DNA of 64,000 bases from Neoroseomonas terrae (GTDB taxonomy: Bacteria; Pseudomonadota; Alphaproteobacteria; Acetobacterales; Acetobacteraceae): contig NZ_JAAEDI010000013.1 in assembly GCF_018129025.1 (NCBI RefSeq), forward strand, positions 116,610 through 180,609, read 5' to 3'. A program made the translations under genes and the position numbers. Below, one piece after another: positions 44,595 through 53,742 of this stretch. Position 1 is the stretch's first letter; each line of letters opens with the position of its first letter. Below the pieces are notes generated by a model that was given only the letters and a program-made list of their open reading frames with translations, was not told where the DNA came from and made no database searches.

Positions 44595-45290
44595 ATGAAA
44601 GCCGCCATCGTCGTCTTCCCCGGCACCAACCGCGAACGCGACATGCGCATCGCGCTGAAGCGCGTGACCGGCCGCGACCCGCTGATGCTGTTCCATCGTG
44701 AGGAACTGCCGCGCGACCTCGACCTCGTCGTGCTGGCGGGCGGCTTCTCCTACGGCGACTATCTCCGCTGCGGCGCCATGGCCGCGCAATCGCCGATCAT
44801 GAAGGACGTGAAGGCCTTCGCCGAGAAGGGCGGCCACATCCTCGGCGTCTGCAACGGCTTCCAGATCCTGATCGAGACGGGCCTCCTGCCCGGCGGCCTG
44901 CTCCGCAACGCGTCGCTGCGCTTCCTGTCGATGGACTGCCACATGCGCGTCGAGCGCGCCGGCACGCCCTTCACGTCGCGCTGGCAGAAGGGCGCGGTCT
45001 TCCGCAGCCCGATGGCCCATGGCGACGGCAACTACTTCGCCGATGACGCGACGCTCGACCGGCTGGAAGGCGAAGGCCTCGTCGCCTTCCGCTACACCGA
45101 CGAAGCCGGCACCGTCACGGATGCCGCCAACCGCAACGGCTCCGCCCGCAACATCGCCGGCATCCTCTCCCCGAACCTCCGCATCTGCGGCCTGATGCCG
45201 CATCCGGAGGACCTGGTGGACCCGCTCATGGGCGGCACCGACGGCTTGCCGATGTTCGAAAGCCTGGCGGAAGCCTTCACCACCGCCTGA
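44595..45290 (+). CDS. purQ: FGAM synthase glutaminase subunit PurQ
   Basis: 231 aa class I glutamine amidotransferase that supplies ammonia to PurL. The nucleophile Cys is in [14 protein letters not shown], the oxyanion strand in [20 protein letters not shown], and the His-Glu pair in [13 protein letters not shown]-terminus [16 protein letters not shown] is typical. Last gene of the purC-purS-purQ run; a strong hairpin follows and the next gene is convergent, so the operon now ends here. Confidence 0.97.
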   Translation: MKAAIVVFPGTNRERDMRIALKRVTGRDPLMLFHREELPRDLDLVVLAGGFSYGDYLRCGAMAAQSPIMKDVKAFAEKGGHILGVCNGFQILIETGLLPGGLLRNASLRFLSMDCHMRVERAGTPFTSRWQKGAVFRSPMAHGDGNYFADDATLDRLEGEGLVAFRYTDEAGTVTDAANRNGSARNIAGILSPNLRICGLMPHPEDLVDPLMGGTDGLPMFESLAEAFTTA

Positions 45291-45302
45291 CCAAACTCAC
45301 CC

Positions 45303-45325
45303 GGCCCGATGCCCGGCATCGGGCC
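45303..45325. terminator. bidirectional hairpin between purQ and wrbA
   Basis: GGCCCGATGC-CCG-GCATCGGGCC: perfect 10-bp stem, 3-nt loop, 13 nt after the purQ stop and 31 nt past the end of convergent wrbA. Confidence 0.6.
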
Positions 45326-45355
45326 GCCAACGCAAGGCGCGGCCTGGGTGCGCCG

Positions 45356-45955
45356 TCACCCCGCCAGCTTCGTCGCGATCCGCGCCACATGCGCGCCCTG
45401 GTACTTCGCCCCGGCCAACTCGGTCTCGGACGGCTGCCGCGACCCATCCGAATTGGCGATGGTGCTCGCGCCATACGGGGACCCGCCGACGATCTCGTCG
45501 TTCCGCATCTGCCCCTGGAACGCATAGGGCAGCCCGACGATCACCATCCCATGGTGCAGCAGCACGATATGCGTCGACAGCAGCGTGCTTTCCTGCCCGC
45601 CATGCTGCGTCGCGCTCGAGGTGAACACGCTGCCCACCTTCCCGACCAACTTGCCCTGCGCCCACAGCCCGCCGGTCTGGTCCAGGAAGTTCTTCATCTG
45701 CGCGGGCATGTTGCCGAACCGCGTCGGCACGCCGAACACCACCGCATCGTATTCCGGCAGCTCATCCACCGTCGCCACCGGCGCCGCCTGGTCCAGCTTG
45801 AAGCCGGACTTCTTCGCCACATCCTCCGGCACCAGTTCCGGCACGCGCTTGATCACCGCCTCGGCCCCGGCTTCCCGCACGCCCTCGGCCACCGCCTGCG
45901 CCATCTGCTCGATATGCCCGTAGCTGGAATAGTACAGCACCAGAACCTTGGTCAT
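45356..45955 (-). CDS. wrbA: NAD(P)H:quinone oxidoreductase, WrbA type
   Basis: 199 aa flavodoxin-like enzyme reducing quinones with two electrons, protecting against redox cycling. FMN-binding loop [40 protein letters not shown], and [17 protein letters not shown] are the WrbA signatures; [12 protein letters not shown] completes the active site. Start at 45955 (MTKVLV). First gene in the segment that separates purQ from purL; convergent to purQ. Confidence 0.95.
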   Translation of the reverse strand: MTKVLVLYYSSYGHIEQMAQAVAEGVREAGAEAVIKRVPELVPEDVAKKSGFKLDQAAPVATVDELPEYDAVVFGVPTRFGNMPAQMKNFLDQTGGLWAQGKLVGKVGSVFTSSATQHGGQESTLLSTHIVLLHHGMVIVGLPYAFQGQMRNDEIVGGSPYGASTIANSDGSRQPSETELAGAKYQGAHVARIATKLAG

Positions 45956-46209
45956 CGGTTCGAATCCCTCATCTGCCATCGTGACTGCCATCCACGCCCG
46001 AAGGCGCGGCTAGGCCACTCTATGCATCCGCCTGGACGCGCCTTGCCAAACGCCACTGCCAATGGCGACCATCACTGCATCGCATAACGATCCCGCACCG
46101 ACCCGGCGCGCGCTGCCCGCAGGTCCATTTCCTGTCCTTGCACCGCGCCCCGATCTGTCATTCGCTGCCCCACGGCGCCCCAAGCGCCGCACCCCCGGGA
46201 GCCCCGCCC

Positions 46210-47490
46210 ATGCTCGCCTCCGCCGCCGCCGCGCGCTTCGCCCGCCTCGGCATCCATTACGGCTGGGTGATGGTCGCCCTCACCTTCCTCGTCTCCGTCT
46301 GCACCTCCGCAGCCGTCAGCCTCCCTGGCGTCCTGCTCGTGCCGATGACAGAGGAATTCGGATGGGGCCGGGCCGCCGTCTCGGGCGCGATGGGCGTCAT
46401 GTTCTGCCTGTTCGCCCTCATGGCCCCCTTCGCCGGCGCGCTGATGATCCGCTACGGCCTGCGCCGCGTCGTCTCCACCGCCACAGTGATCGCCGTCACC
46501 GCCGTCATCGGGCTGACGCAGGTCGCCACCCCCTGGCAGGTCTGGACCTGCCTCGCCGCCCTGGGCGGCGCCGCGGGCATGGTCGCCCTCGTCCTATCCG
46601 CCACCGTAGCCAATCGCTGGTTCGCCGAGCGCCGCGGCCTCGTCATGGGCATGCTCACCGCCGCCTTCGCCGCCGGGCAGCTCACCTTCCTGCCCGCCGC
46701 CGCCGCGCTCGCCGCCAACCACGGCTGGCGAATGGCGATCCTGCCCGCCATCATCGGCCTCGCCATCTGCGCCGTGCTCTACCTGCTGTTCGCGCGGGAT
46801 TTCCCGGCCCAGATCGGCCTCGCCCCCTACGGCGCGAAGGCCATCGCCCCGCCGCCCGCCGCCTCGGCGCAGAACGTCGTCACCCTCAGCCTCTCGGTCC
46901 TCGGCGAATCCCTGCGCAACCGCGTCTTCTGGATCCTCGCCGGCACCTTCTTCATCTGCGGCCTGTCCTCGACCGGCATCGTCAACCAGCACTTCATCCC
47001 CTTCTGCGGCGACATGGGCGTGTCCGCCGTCACCGCCGCCTCCTTCCTCGCCATGATGGGGATCTTCAACTTCATCGGCACCGTCTGCTCCGGCTGGCTG
47101 TCCGACCGCTTCGACAACCGCGCCCTGCTCGCCTGGTACTACGGCCTGCGCGGCCTCTCCCTGATCTGGCTGCCCTTCAGCAGCTTCGACATGTATTCGC
47201 TGACCCTGTTCGCCATCTTCTTTGGCCTGGACTACGTGGCGACCGTTCCGCCCACCGTGAAACTCGCCGGCCTCCACTTCGGCCCGGAGAAGGCCGCCAT
47301 CGTCTTCGGCTGGGCCTTCGCCGCACACCAGCTCGGCAGCGCCGTGTCGGCGGCGATGGGCGGCGTGTGGCGGGACGCGGCCGGCAGCTACGGCCCGGCC
47401 TTCATCACCGTCGGCATGATCAGCGTCAGCGCAGCCCTCGCCGTGCTGACACTGCACGATGCGCGGACGCGCGCGGTGAAGGCGGCCTGA
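46210..47490 (+). CDS. MFS transporter, monocarboxylate/oxalate-formate antiporter-like
   Basis: 426 aa with twelve predicted helices. GIHYGWVMVALTFLVSVCTS and TEEFGWGRAAVSGAMGVMF at the N-terminus match the MCT/OFA-like MFS group; NRWFAERRGLVMGMLTAAFA is the helix 4-5 loop; SGWLSDRFDNRALLAWYYG is the conserved loop 8-9. Substrate probably a small organic acid. Start at 46210. A decayed copy of its last ~55 codons lies at 49690-49865, beyond the kinase gene. Confidence 0.88.
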   Translation: MLASAAAARFARLGIHYGWVMVALTFLVSVCTSAAVSLPGVLLVPMTEEFGWGRAAVSGAMGVMFCLFALMAPFAGALMIRYGLRRVVSTATVIAVTAVIGLTQVATPWQVWTCLAALGGAAGMVALVLSATVANRWFAERRGLVMGMLTAAFAAGQLTFLPAAAALAANHGWRMAILPAIIGLAICAVLYLLFARDFPAQIGLAPYGAKAIAPPPAASAQNVVTLSLSVLGESLRNRVFWILAGTFFICGLSSTGIVNQHFIPFCGDMGVSAVTAASFLAMMGIFNFIGTVCSGWLSDRFDNRALLAWYYGLRGLSLIWLPFSSFDMYSLTLFAIFFGLDYVATVPPTVKLAGLHFGPEKAAIVFGWAFAAHQLGSAVSAAMGGVWRDAAGSYGPAFITVGMISVSAALAVLTLHDARTRAVKAA

Positions 47491-47508
47491 GGCCGCCCTC
47501 CCGCACCT

Positions 47509-49305
47509 CTACTTCGGCAGCACGACCGTACAGGCCAGCCCACCCCGGTCCCAGGCGAACTCGATCGTCCCATCCCGCGCCGCGGTCATCTGCTCCATGA
47601 TGCTCGTGCCGAACCCGCTCTTCGTCGGCGGCGTCACCGACGGTCCCCCGGCTTCGACCCAACGCAGCTCGAGGCGATCCCCCTCGATCTCCGCCCATTC
47701 GACATGAACACGGCCCGCCGCATCCGACAGCGCCCCGTACTTCGACGCATTCGTCACCAATTCATGGATGATGATGGCCAGCGCCTGCGCACTCGCGGTC
47801 TCCGCCATCAATGGCGGCCCCTCGAGCACCACCCTGCCGCCGCGCTGCTGCCGATACGGCAGGAGCTCCTGCCTGACGATGGCGCCCACATCCGCGCCGG
47901 ACCACCGCGACTTCACGAACAGCCCGTGCACATCCGACAATGCGCGAACGCGGCCTTCCAGCAGGCTCCGGAGATCTTCCACCGTATCCGCTTCCGTCAG
48001 CCGCACCGTCGCCATCACCGTCGCGAACACGTTCTTCGTCCGATGCTCGGCCTCCATCGCCAGCATCTCCACCAGCTTCTCAGCCCGCTTCCGCTCGGTG
48101 ATGTCGCGCGCGATCTTCGACGCGCCGATGATCGTCCCGGCATGGTCTCGGACTGGCGATATGGTCAGCGAGACATCGAACGCCGTCCCGTCCTTCCTCA
48201 TCCGCATCGTCTCATGATGCTCGATCGGCTCGCCGCGCCGGATCCGCTCCAGGATGAGCGGCTCCTCGACCTCGCGCCCCGGCGGCATCAGCACGGTCAC
48301 CGGCCGGCCGACGATCTCCTCGGCCGCATAGCCGAACAGCCGCTCCGCACCCGCATTCCAGCTCGTGATGACGCCGTCGAGGTCCTTCGTGATGATCGCA
48401 TCGTCGCTGGACTGCACTACCGCCGCGAGCAGCCTGGCCCGGTCCTCCGCATGCCGCCGCTCGGAAACGTCGCTCGCCGCCCCCAGCCACTCGACGACAT
48501 TGCCATCCGCATCCTTGATCGGAACGGCACGCGATATGGTCCAGGCCAGCGTGCCATCGCTGTTCCGCACCCGATGCTCCAACTCGAACATCGTCCCGGT
48601 CTCGATGGCCCGCGCGATGGCCGCACGCACCTCCGGCACGTCCTCGGCCGGGATGTAGTCCGCCATCCACGCCGCATTGGCGGGCTGGGCATCGGAAACG
48701 GCGCCCTGCCCGTCCAGCCGCCGCATCTCCGACCAGTCGGGGCTCATCCGATAGACGACGTCCGAACTCGCCGTGACGAAGGCCCGGAACTGCTCCTCGC
48801 TCCGCTTGATCGCCGCCGCCCTCTGCACATGCGCCGTCGTCTCGACCACCGTGTCGATCATGCCGGCCACGAGCCCGTCGCCGGTCCTGACCGGACTGTA
48901 GGAGAAGGTGAAATACGCCTGCTCCGGCCGGCCGGACCGGTCGATCAGCAGCGGAAAATCCTCGATGAAGGTCGACCGTCCGTCGAACGCGCCCTCCACC
49001 ATCGGGGCGATCTCATCCCACGCCTCCCGCCATATATCGGCGAAGGACCGCCCCAGCGCCTCCGGCTTCTCACCCAGGATCGGCCGGAACGCATCGTTGT
49101 AGATGGTGACGAGGCCAGGACCCCAGACCAGCGCCGCCGGAAAGCGGTTCTCCAGGACGAAGGCGGCACTCGACCGCAGCTCCATCGGCCAGGTCTCAAT
49201 CGCGCCAAGCGGAGTCGCCGCCCAGTCATGCGCGCGCACAAGCCTCGCCATCTGGCTGTCGCCAGGCGGCCAGGCCTGCAGCGGCGCCACAGGTTGCTGA
49301 TCCAA
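47509..49305 (-). CDS. PAS-domain HWE-family sensor histidine kinase
   Basis: 598 aa, apparently cytosolic. Three PAS-type modules precede the kinase: residues ~40-160, ~170-285 and ~290-405 (FGYAAEEIVGRPVTVLMPP, then DITERKRAEK). The phospho-acceptor His is about residue 421 in EAEHRTKNVFATVMATVRLT, the N-box is HELVTNASKYGALS, and the W-x-E motif (RWVEAGG) identifies the HWE/HisKA_2 class, common in alphaproteobacterial general-stress and light sensing. No response regulator is adjacent. It is convergent to the MFS gene with 18 nt between the stop codons. Confidence 0.9.
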   Translation of the reverse strand: MDQQPVAPLQAWPPGDSQMARLVRAHDWAATPLGAIETWPMELRSSAAFVLENRFPAALVWGPGLVTIYNDAFRPILGEKPEALGRSFADIWREAWDEIAPMVEGAFDGRSTFIEDFPLLIDRSGRPEQAYFTFSYSPVRTGDGLVAGMIDTVVETTAHVQRAAAIKRSEEQFRAFVTASSDVVYRMSPDWSEMRRLDGQGAVSDAQPANAAWMADYIPAEDVPEVRAAIARAIETGTMFELEHRVRNSDGTLAWTISRAVPIKDADGNVVEWLGAASDVSERRHAEDRARLLAAVVQSSDDAIITKDLDGVITSWNAGAERLFGYAAEEIVGRPVTVLMPPGREVEEPLILERIRRGEPIEHHETMRMRKDGTAFDVSLTISPVRDHAGTIIGASKIARDITERKRAEKLVEMLAMEAEHRTKNVFATVMATVRLTEADTVEDLRSLLEGRVRALSDVHGLFVKSRWSGADVGAIVRQELLPYRQQRGGRVVLEGPPLMAETASAQALAIIIHELVTNASKYGALSDAAGRVHVEWAEIEGDRLELRWVEAGGPSVTPPTKSGFGTSIMEQMTAARDGTIEFAWDRGGLACTVVLPK

Positions 49306-49440
49306 CCGTTAAGCCCCATCCCTCGATGCCCTGCCCAGGCCCGGATTCTGCCCGGGGCCGGTGCAGAAGCCGATAGCTATCCTGGCGCCGTGACGGTGCA
49401 TAGGCCGTATGTGAGCAGGCAAGGCGTGGGGTCGGGGCTC

Positions 49441-49494
49441 GCAGGGGCGCTGCCCCCCGCACCCCGGCAGGAAACTCAGTTTCCTGCACCTTCG
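49441..49494. repeat. dispersed double-hairpin repeat, family B copy 1
   Basis: GCAGGGGCGCTGCCCCCCGC, then ACCCCG and the palindrome GCAGGAAACT-C-AGTTTCCTGC followed by ACCTTCG. The second hairpin is a perfect 10-bp stem with a 1-nt loop. Further copies at 52606 and 53657. Confidence 0.8.
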
Positions 49495-49689
49495 AACCGC
49501 TGGACTGATGCTCGAATGAAACGGCGCGATCCATCCTCGATGCAGGGTGCGGATGAACTCGTGGGACGACGCCGCCACCGCAGCACAGGGGATCCCACCG
49601 GCGCCTCCCGGCTGCACCTCATCAGGGTCAGGATGGACCCGACCCGCCGGCGCCCGGCACACCGCTGCGATCGCCGCAACATAGGCTCA

Positions 49690-49865
49690 GCCTACGCGGC
49701 CCAACTCGGCAGCGCCGTGTCCGCGGCGAACAACGGCGAGCGGGAAGACATCTCCGGCAGCTGCGGCCCAGCCTTCATTACCGTGCGCACGAGCAGCGTC
49801 GGCGCGGCCCATACCGCCAACGCTGCGCGACCGAACGCAGGAGCTGAGGGCGGCGCAGCGCGCCC
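49690..49865 (+). pseudogene. decayed copy of the MFS transporter 3' end
   Basis: One frame still reads AAQLGSAVSAANNGEREDIS and GSCGPAFITVRTSSVGAAHT, aligning with AAHQLGSAVSAAMGGVWRD and GSYGPAFITVGMISVSAAL of the intact gene ending at 47490. Nucleotide identity is also obvious over about 170 bp. Same orientation as the intact copy, with the kinase gene between them. No start codon or upstream domains. Confidence 0.75.
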
Positions 49866-50060
49866 CGGCCCCGACCGCGGGCCGTCGCACCCTCGCACTG
49901 ACCCCGGCCGTTGAATCGTCATGATGTAACCGACTTCGCACCGATTGTTTGCGCCGATGCACAGCACTAGTCTATCGCCTCGCGGAACAATCCCGCCGCC
50001 CTGACGATGCCGCTTCGGTCAGGTCGGCTCCGCCGATCGCTTCAGGATCGGACCGAGACG

Positions 50061-50552
50061 ATGGCAGCTACTCAACCAACAGGCCTGGGCGTACCGGCAA
50101 AGCTCGTCCTCGTCCTTGCCGCCGCCCTGATCGTCCTCGGGATCGTCTGGCACGGCGTCACCGTCGCGACCTTCCAGCGCATCTGGCACGACATGGTCGA
50201 GCGCCCCGACGGTCCCGTCTCCTTCCGCTTCATCCTGCAACCCGCGATGGCCGCGCTCGCCGGCTTCCGCCAGGGCCTGCAGGACGCGCGCAGCGGCCAC
50301 ACCCCCTACTTCGCCTCAATGCTGCGCGAACGCCAAAACCGCGTCGCCCACCTCCGCGACGGCGTGAACGCCACCGCCCGCATCGTCCTGCTCGGCATCG
50401 TCATGGACATGATCTACCAGGCGCTCGTCCTGAAGACCTTCTACCCGAACGAAGCCCTCATCATCGCCCTGATGCTCGCCGTCGTTCCCTACGTCGTGGT
50501 GCGCGGCCTCACCGGCCGCATCGCGCGCCACTGGTACCCCCGCACCCCCTGA
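50061..50552 (+). CDS. uncharacterised membrane protein
   Basis: 163 aa. Hydrophobic helix LVLVLAAALIVLGIVWHGVT (residues ~14-33) near the N-terminus; a middle soluble part (FRFILQPAMAALAGFRQGLQ); then IVLLGIVMDMIYQALVL and EALIIALMLAVVPYVVVRGL as further helices. Family not recognised. Start ATG at 50061. It lies 36 nt before the DUF202 gene and likely forms a unit with it and the sulfatase. Confidence 0.7.
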   Translation: MAATQPTGLGVPAKLVLVLAAALIVLGIVWHGVTVATFQRIWHDMVERPDGPVSFRFILQPAMAALAGFRQGLQDARSGHTPYFASMLRERQNRVAHLRDGVNATARIVLLGIVMDMIYQALVLKTFYPNEALIIALMLAVVPYVVVRGLTGRIARHWYPRTP

Positions 50553-50588
50553 TCACCGCCCGCCCGTCCACCCCGAAGGACACCCCGC

Positions 50589-51032
50589 GTGCCCCAAACC
50601 GAACCCAGCGCCGCCCCCGGCCGCTTCGAGGTCCGTGTCACCGCGGACAGCCACTTCGCCTGGATCCGCACTCGCCTCGCCCTCGAGCGCACGATGCTTT
50701 CCTGGGTCCGCACCGCCGTCTCCCTGATCGGCTTCGGCTTCGCGATCGTCCAGTTCCTCCAACACGTCCAGCACCTGCCCGGAGCCCTGCCCGCCGCGCA
50801 CCCCGAGGCCCCGCGCTACCTCGGCCTCGCCCTCATCGCCGCCGGCATCGCCTCCCTGCTCGTCTCCCTGTCGCAGTACTGGTGGACCGTCCGCTACCTG
50901 CGCAGCGACCCCTACGCCCCCATCGCCGGCATGACGCAGGAAGGCAAACACTCCCCCCTCGCCGCCGTCGCCATCCTCCTCACCGCCATCGGCATCTTCG
51001 CCTTCATGGCCGTCCTCCTGCGCATCGCCTGA
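50589..51032 (+). CDS. DUF202 (YidH-like) membrane protein
   Basis: 147 aa. The conserved DUF202 start is LALERTMLSWVRTAVSLIGF (residues ~31-50), followed by GFAIVQFLQ. Two more helices are YLGLALIAAGIASLLVSLSQ and SPLAAVAILLTAIGIFAFMA. Small inner-membrane proteins of unknown function. GTG start at 50589. In a run with the preceding membrane protein and the sulfatase downstream. Confidence 0.88.
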   Translation: MPQTEPSAAPGRFEVRVTADSHFAWIRTRLALERTMLSWVRTAVSLIGFGFAIVQFLQHVQHLPGALPAAHPEAPRYLGLALIAAGIASLLVSLSQYWWTVRYLRSDPYAPIAGMTQEGKHSPLAAVAILLTAIGIFAFMAVLLRIA

Positions 51033-51096
51033 CGCCGACGCCGGGCCAACCGGCGCGCCAAGCAACGACTGCCGGAAACCAACAACGGAGACTCTC

Positions 51097-52593
51097 ATGG
51101 CTGGAACACGCAAGCCCAACATCCTCGTCCTCTGGGGCGACGACATCGGCTGGTGGAACATCAGCTACAACAACCGCGGCCAGATGGGCTACCGGACCCC
51201 CAACATCGACCGCATCGGCCACGAAGGCTGCACCTTCACCGACTACTACGGCCAGCAGAGCTGCACCGCCGGCCGCGCCGCCTTCATCACCGGCCAGAAC
51301 CCCATCCGCACCGGCATGACCAAGGTCGGCATGCCCGGCTCCGACCTCGGCCTGCGCGCCGAGGACCCCACCATCGCCGCCCTGCTCAAGCCCCTCGGCT
51401 ACACCACCGGCCAGTTCGGCAAGAACCACCTGGGCGACCGCGACGAATTCCTGCCCACCATGCACGGCTTCGACGAGTTCTTCGGGAACCTCTACCACCT
51501 GAACGCCGAGGAAGAACCCGAAGACCCCGACTACCCCCGCGACCCCGCCTTCAAGAAGCGCTTCGGCCCCCGCGGCGTCCTGCACTGCAAATCCGACGGC
51601 AAGGGCGGCCAATCCATCGAGGACACCGGCCCCCTCACCCGCAAGCGCATGGAAACCATCGACGACGAAGTCACCGCAAAAGCCCTCGCCTTCATCGACA
51701 AGGCCCACGCCGACAACAAGCCCTTCTTCCTCTGGTATAACACCACGGGGATGCACTTCCGCACCCACTGCGCCGACAAGCACAAGGGCAAGAGCAACGG
51801 CCAGGGCGACTACAACGACGTCATGGTCGCCCACGACGAGAACATCGGCACCATGCTCGCGAAACTCGATGAGCTCGGCATCGCCGACGACACCATCGTC
51901 ATGTACTCGACCGACAACGGGCCCCACTACAACAGTTGGCCCGACGCCGGCATCACCCCCTTCCGCAGCGAGAAGAACACCAACTGGGAAGGCGGCTGGC
52001 GCGTGCCGATCTTCGTGCGCTGGCCCGGCACCATCAAACCCGGCTCCGTCTACAACGGCGTCGCCTCCCACCAGGATTGGCTGCCGACCTTCCTCGCCGC
52101 CGCCGGCGAAACCGACATCTCCGCCAAGCTCCTGCAAGGCCACGCCGCCGGCGACCGCACCTACAAGGTCCACATCGACGGCTTCAACCTGATGCCCTAC
52201 CTGGCCGGCGAGACCCAGCAAAGCCCCCGCCACGCCTTCTTCTACATCAGCGACGACGGCGACATCCTCGCCATCCGCATGGGCGACTGGAAACTCGTCC
52301 TGATGGAACAGCGCGCCAAGCAACTGATGTGCTGGTTCGAACCCTTCGTGAAACTCCGCGCCCCCAAGATGTTCAACCTGCGCCGAGACCCCTTCGAACG
52401 CGCCGACGAAAGCTCCAACACCTACTGGGACTGGGTCATCTCCCACGCCTACCTGATCTACGAAATGCAGGCGATCGTCGCCGGCCAGATCGAAGCCTTC
52501 ACGCAATTCCCACCACGCCAGAAACCCGCCGCCTTCAACCTCGACGAAGTGCTGCGACACCTTCAGGACGCGGCAGGAAGCCACTCACACTGA
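51097..52593 (+). CDS. sulfatase (arylsulfatase family)
   Basis: 498 aa type I sulfatase. Metal ligands in NILVLWGDDIGWWNIS (residues ~8-23); the formylglycine Cys is residue 56 in SCTAGRAAFITGQ (C-x-A-x-R); FGKNHLGDRDEFLPT holds the conserved Lys/His; STDNGPHYNSWPDAG provides further Asp/Asn ligands. It hydrolyses sulfate esters (or phosphonate monoesters in some relatives) and needs a formylglycine-generating enzyme, not present here. No signal peptide is seen, so cytosolic action is likely, unusual for organosulfate scavenging. Confidence 0.92.
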   Translation: MAGTRKPNILVLWGDDIGWWNISYNNRGQMGYRTPNIDRIGHEGCTFTDYYGQQSCTAGRAAFITGQNPIRTGMTKVGMPGSDLGLRAEDPTIAALLKPLGYTTGQFGKNHLGDRDEFLPTMHGFDEFFGNLYHLNAEEEPEDPDYPRDPAFKKRFGPRGVLHCKSDGKGGQSIEDTGPLTRKRMETIDDEVTAKALAFIDKAHADNKPFFLWYNTTGMHFRTHCADKHKGKSNGQGDYNDVMVAHDENIGTMLAKLDELGIADDTIVMYSTDNGPHYNSWPDAGITPFRSEKNTNWEGGWRVPIFVRWPGTIKPGSVYNGVASHQDWLPTFLAAAGETDISAKLLQGHAAGDRTYKVHIDGFNLMPYLAGETQQSPRHAFFYISDDGDILAIRMGDWKLVLMEQRAKQLMCWFEPFVKLRAPKMFNLRRDPFERADESSNTYWDWVISHAYLIYEMQAIVAGQIEAFTQFPPRQKPAAFNLDEVLRHLQDAAGSHSH

Positions 52594-52605
52594 ACGCTCG
52601 GCAAC

Positions 52606-52658
52606 GCAGGGGCTCTGCCCCTGCACCCCGGCAGGAAACTCAGTTTCCTGCACCTTCG
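52606..52658. repeat. dispersed double-hairpin repeat, family B copy 2
   Basis: GCAGGGGC-TCT-GCCCCTGC and GCAGGAAACT-C-AGTTTCCTGC, both perfect hairpins, 13 nt after the sulfatase stop. It could work as that gene's terminator. Confidence 0.8.
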
Positions 52659-52829
52659 CTCCGTCAGCCTGTCGCGCCGGGGTCATACGGCACAGCCCAT
52701 CCGGGCAATGCCGGGACACACACCATCACCGCCCAACCGGCGCCATTTCACCTGCCAGCCCATTCGATGCCACGATGCCCGGCGCCACCCGCACGCCCGC
52801 CACCAGACACCGGAAAGGACGCACGCCAA

Positions 52830-53606
52830 ATGGACAGCCTGACCCCCACCGCGCCCGACGTGCTGGAAGCCCAGCGCCGCCAGGCCCGCATCGACCTCGC
52901 CGCCGCCCACCGCCTCGCCGTCCTCGACGACTATCACGAGGCCATCGACAACCACTTCACCCTGCTCGTCCCCGGCCGCCCCGGCCGCTTCTACCTCAAC
53001 GAATTCGGCCTCCATTGGAATGAGGTCACCGCCAGCAACATCATCGAGGTCGCCTTCGACGGCACCGTGGTCGAAGGCACCGGCCCCGCCGACCGCAGCG
53101 CCATCTGCATCCACGCCCCCATCCACGAAGCCACCGGCGCCGCCTGCGTGCTCCACACCCACATGCCCTACGCCACGGCCCTGTCGCAGCTCGAGGACAT
53201 GACGCTGGAGATGACCGGCCAGGGCGCCCTGCAATTCGAAGGACGCATCGCCTACGACTACGACTACAACGGCTTCGCCCACGAACACGCCGAAGGCGAA
53301 CGCATGGCCGCCCTCATGGGCGACAAGGTCGTGCTGATGATGGCCAACCACGGCGTCGTCGTGATCGGCGACACCGTCGCCCAGGCCTACCGCCGCCTCT
53401 ACTTCCTCGAACGCTCCTGCCGCACGCAGCTCTTCGGCATGTGGACCGGCCAGCGCCGCCGCTTCGTTGCCCCCGAAGTGCTGGCAAAAATGCGCGCCGA
53501 AGCCGCCACCTGGAAAGACCCGACCATGGCGATGAGCGGCTCCGACTACTACTTCGCCGCCATGAAGCGGATGTTGGACCGGACCCAGCCGGACTACGCG
53601 GAGTAG
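52830..53606 (+). CDS. class II aldolase/adducin family protein
   Basis: 258 aa. Zn ligands expected for the family are visible in the HxH of CVLHTHMPYATALSQLEDMT and a distal His in LMMANHGVVVIGDTVAQAYR; IDNHFTLLVPGRPGRFYLNE is the N-terminal substrate region. Members cleave or epimerise sugar phosphates, or decarboxylate; this one resembles the uncharacterised aldolase/adducin-head group. ATG at 52830. Transcribed after the sulfatase with a 236-nt gap that contains repeat B copy 2. Confidence 0.88.
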   Translation: MDSLTPTAPDVLEAQRRQARIDLAAAHRLAVLDDYHEAIDNHFTLLVPGRPGRFYLNEFGLHWNEVTASNIIEVAFDGTVVEGTGPADRSAICIHAPIHEATGAACVLHTHMPYATALSQLEDMTLEMTGQGALQFEGRIAYDYDYNGFAHEHAEGERMAALMGDKVVLMMANHGVVVIGDTVAQAYRRLYFLERSCRTQLFGMWTGQRRRFVAPEVLAKMRAEAATWKDPTMAMSGSDYYFAAMKRMLDRTQPDYAE

Positions 53607-53656
53607 GACGCTATCGGACGACGCTCAGCGGGGGCACTGACTCGCCGGGCGGCTTC

Positions 53657-53690
53657 GCAGGGGCTCTGCCCCTGCACCCCGGCAGGAAAC
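53657..53690. repeat. dispersed repeat, family B copy 3, truncated at the AT-rich island
   Basis: The first hairpin GCAGGGGC-TCT-GCCCCTGC and ACCCCGGCAGGAAAC are intact; the second hairpin is cut after AAAC, where AT-rich sequence begins. Sequence matches copies 1 and 2 up to the cut. Confidence 0.75.
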
Positions 53691-53742
53691 GAAGGTTACT
53701 ACCCCCGATTAGCGAATCCAAGCAAGCGACAAGAGTAATCTA

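Larger units (their letters stand above)
49306..50060. other. 755-bp gap with repeat B and an MFS remnant
   Basis: Upstream of the kinase and of the next plus-strand genes. It contains a hairpin repeat (49441-49494) and a degenerate copy of the MFS 3' end (about 49690-49865). Nothing else recognised; it must hold promoters for genes on both sides. Confidence 0.6.

Noticed and set aside
45958..45983. GGTTCGAATCC resembling a tRNA T-loop followed by a CTGCCA-like end, next to wrbA
   Set aside because: The flanking bases do not form a T-stem or acceptor stem and no D or anticodon arm is present; it is part of the wrbA upstream codons.
46062..47600. Long alternative frame overlapping the MFS transporter
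   Set aside because: Arg/His/Pro-rich composition typical of a shifted frame; the MFS frame has clear transmembrane helices and family motifs.
49590..49640. CTGCACCTCATCAGGGTCAGG noted as possible riboswitch-like sequence
   Set aside because: It lacks the conserved TPP or cobalamin cores and has no partner stems; left as plain intergenic DNA.
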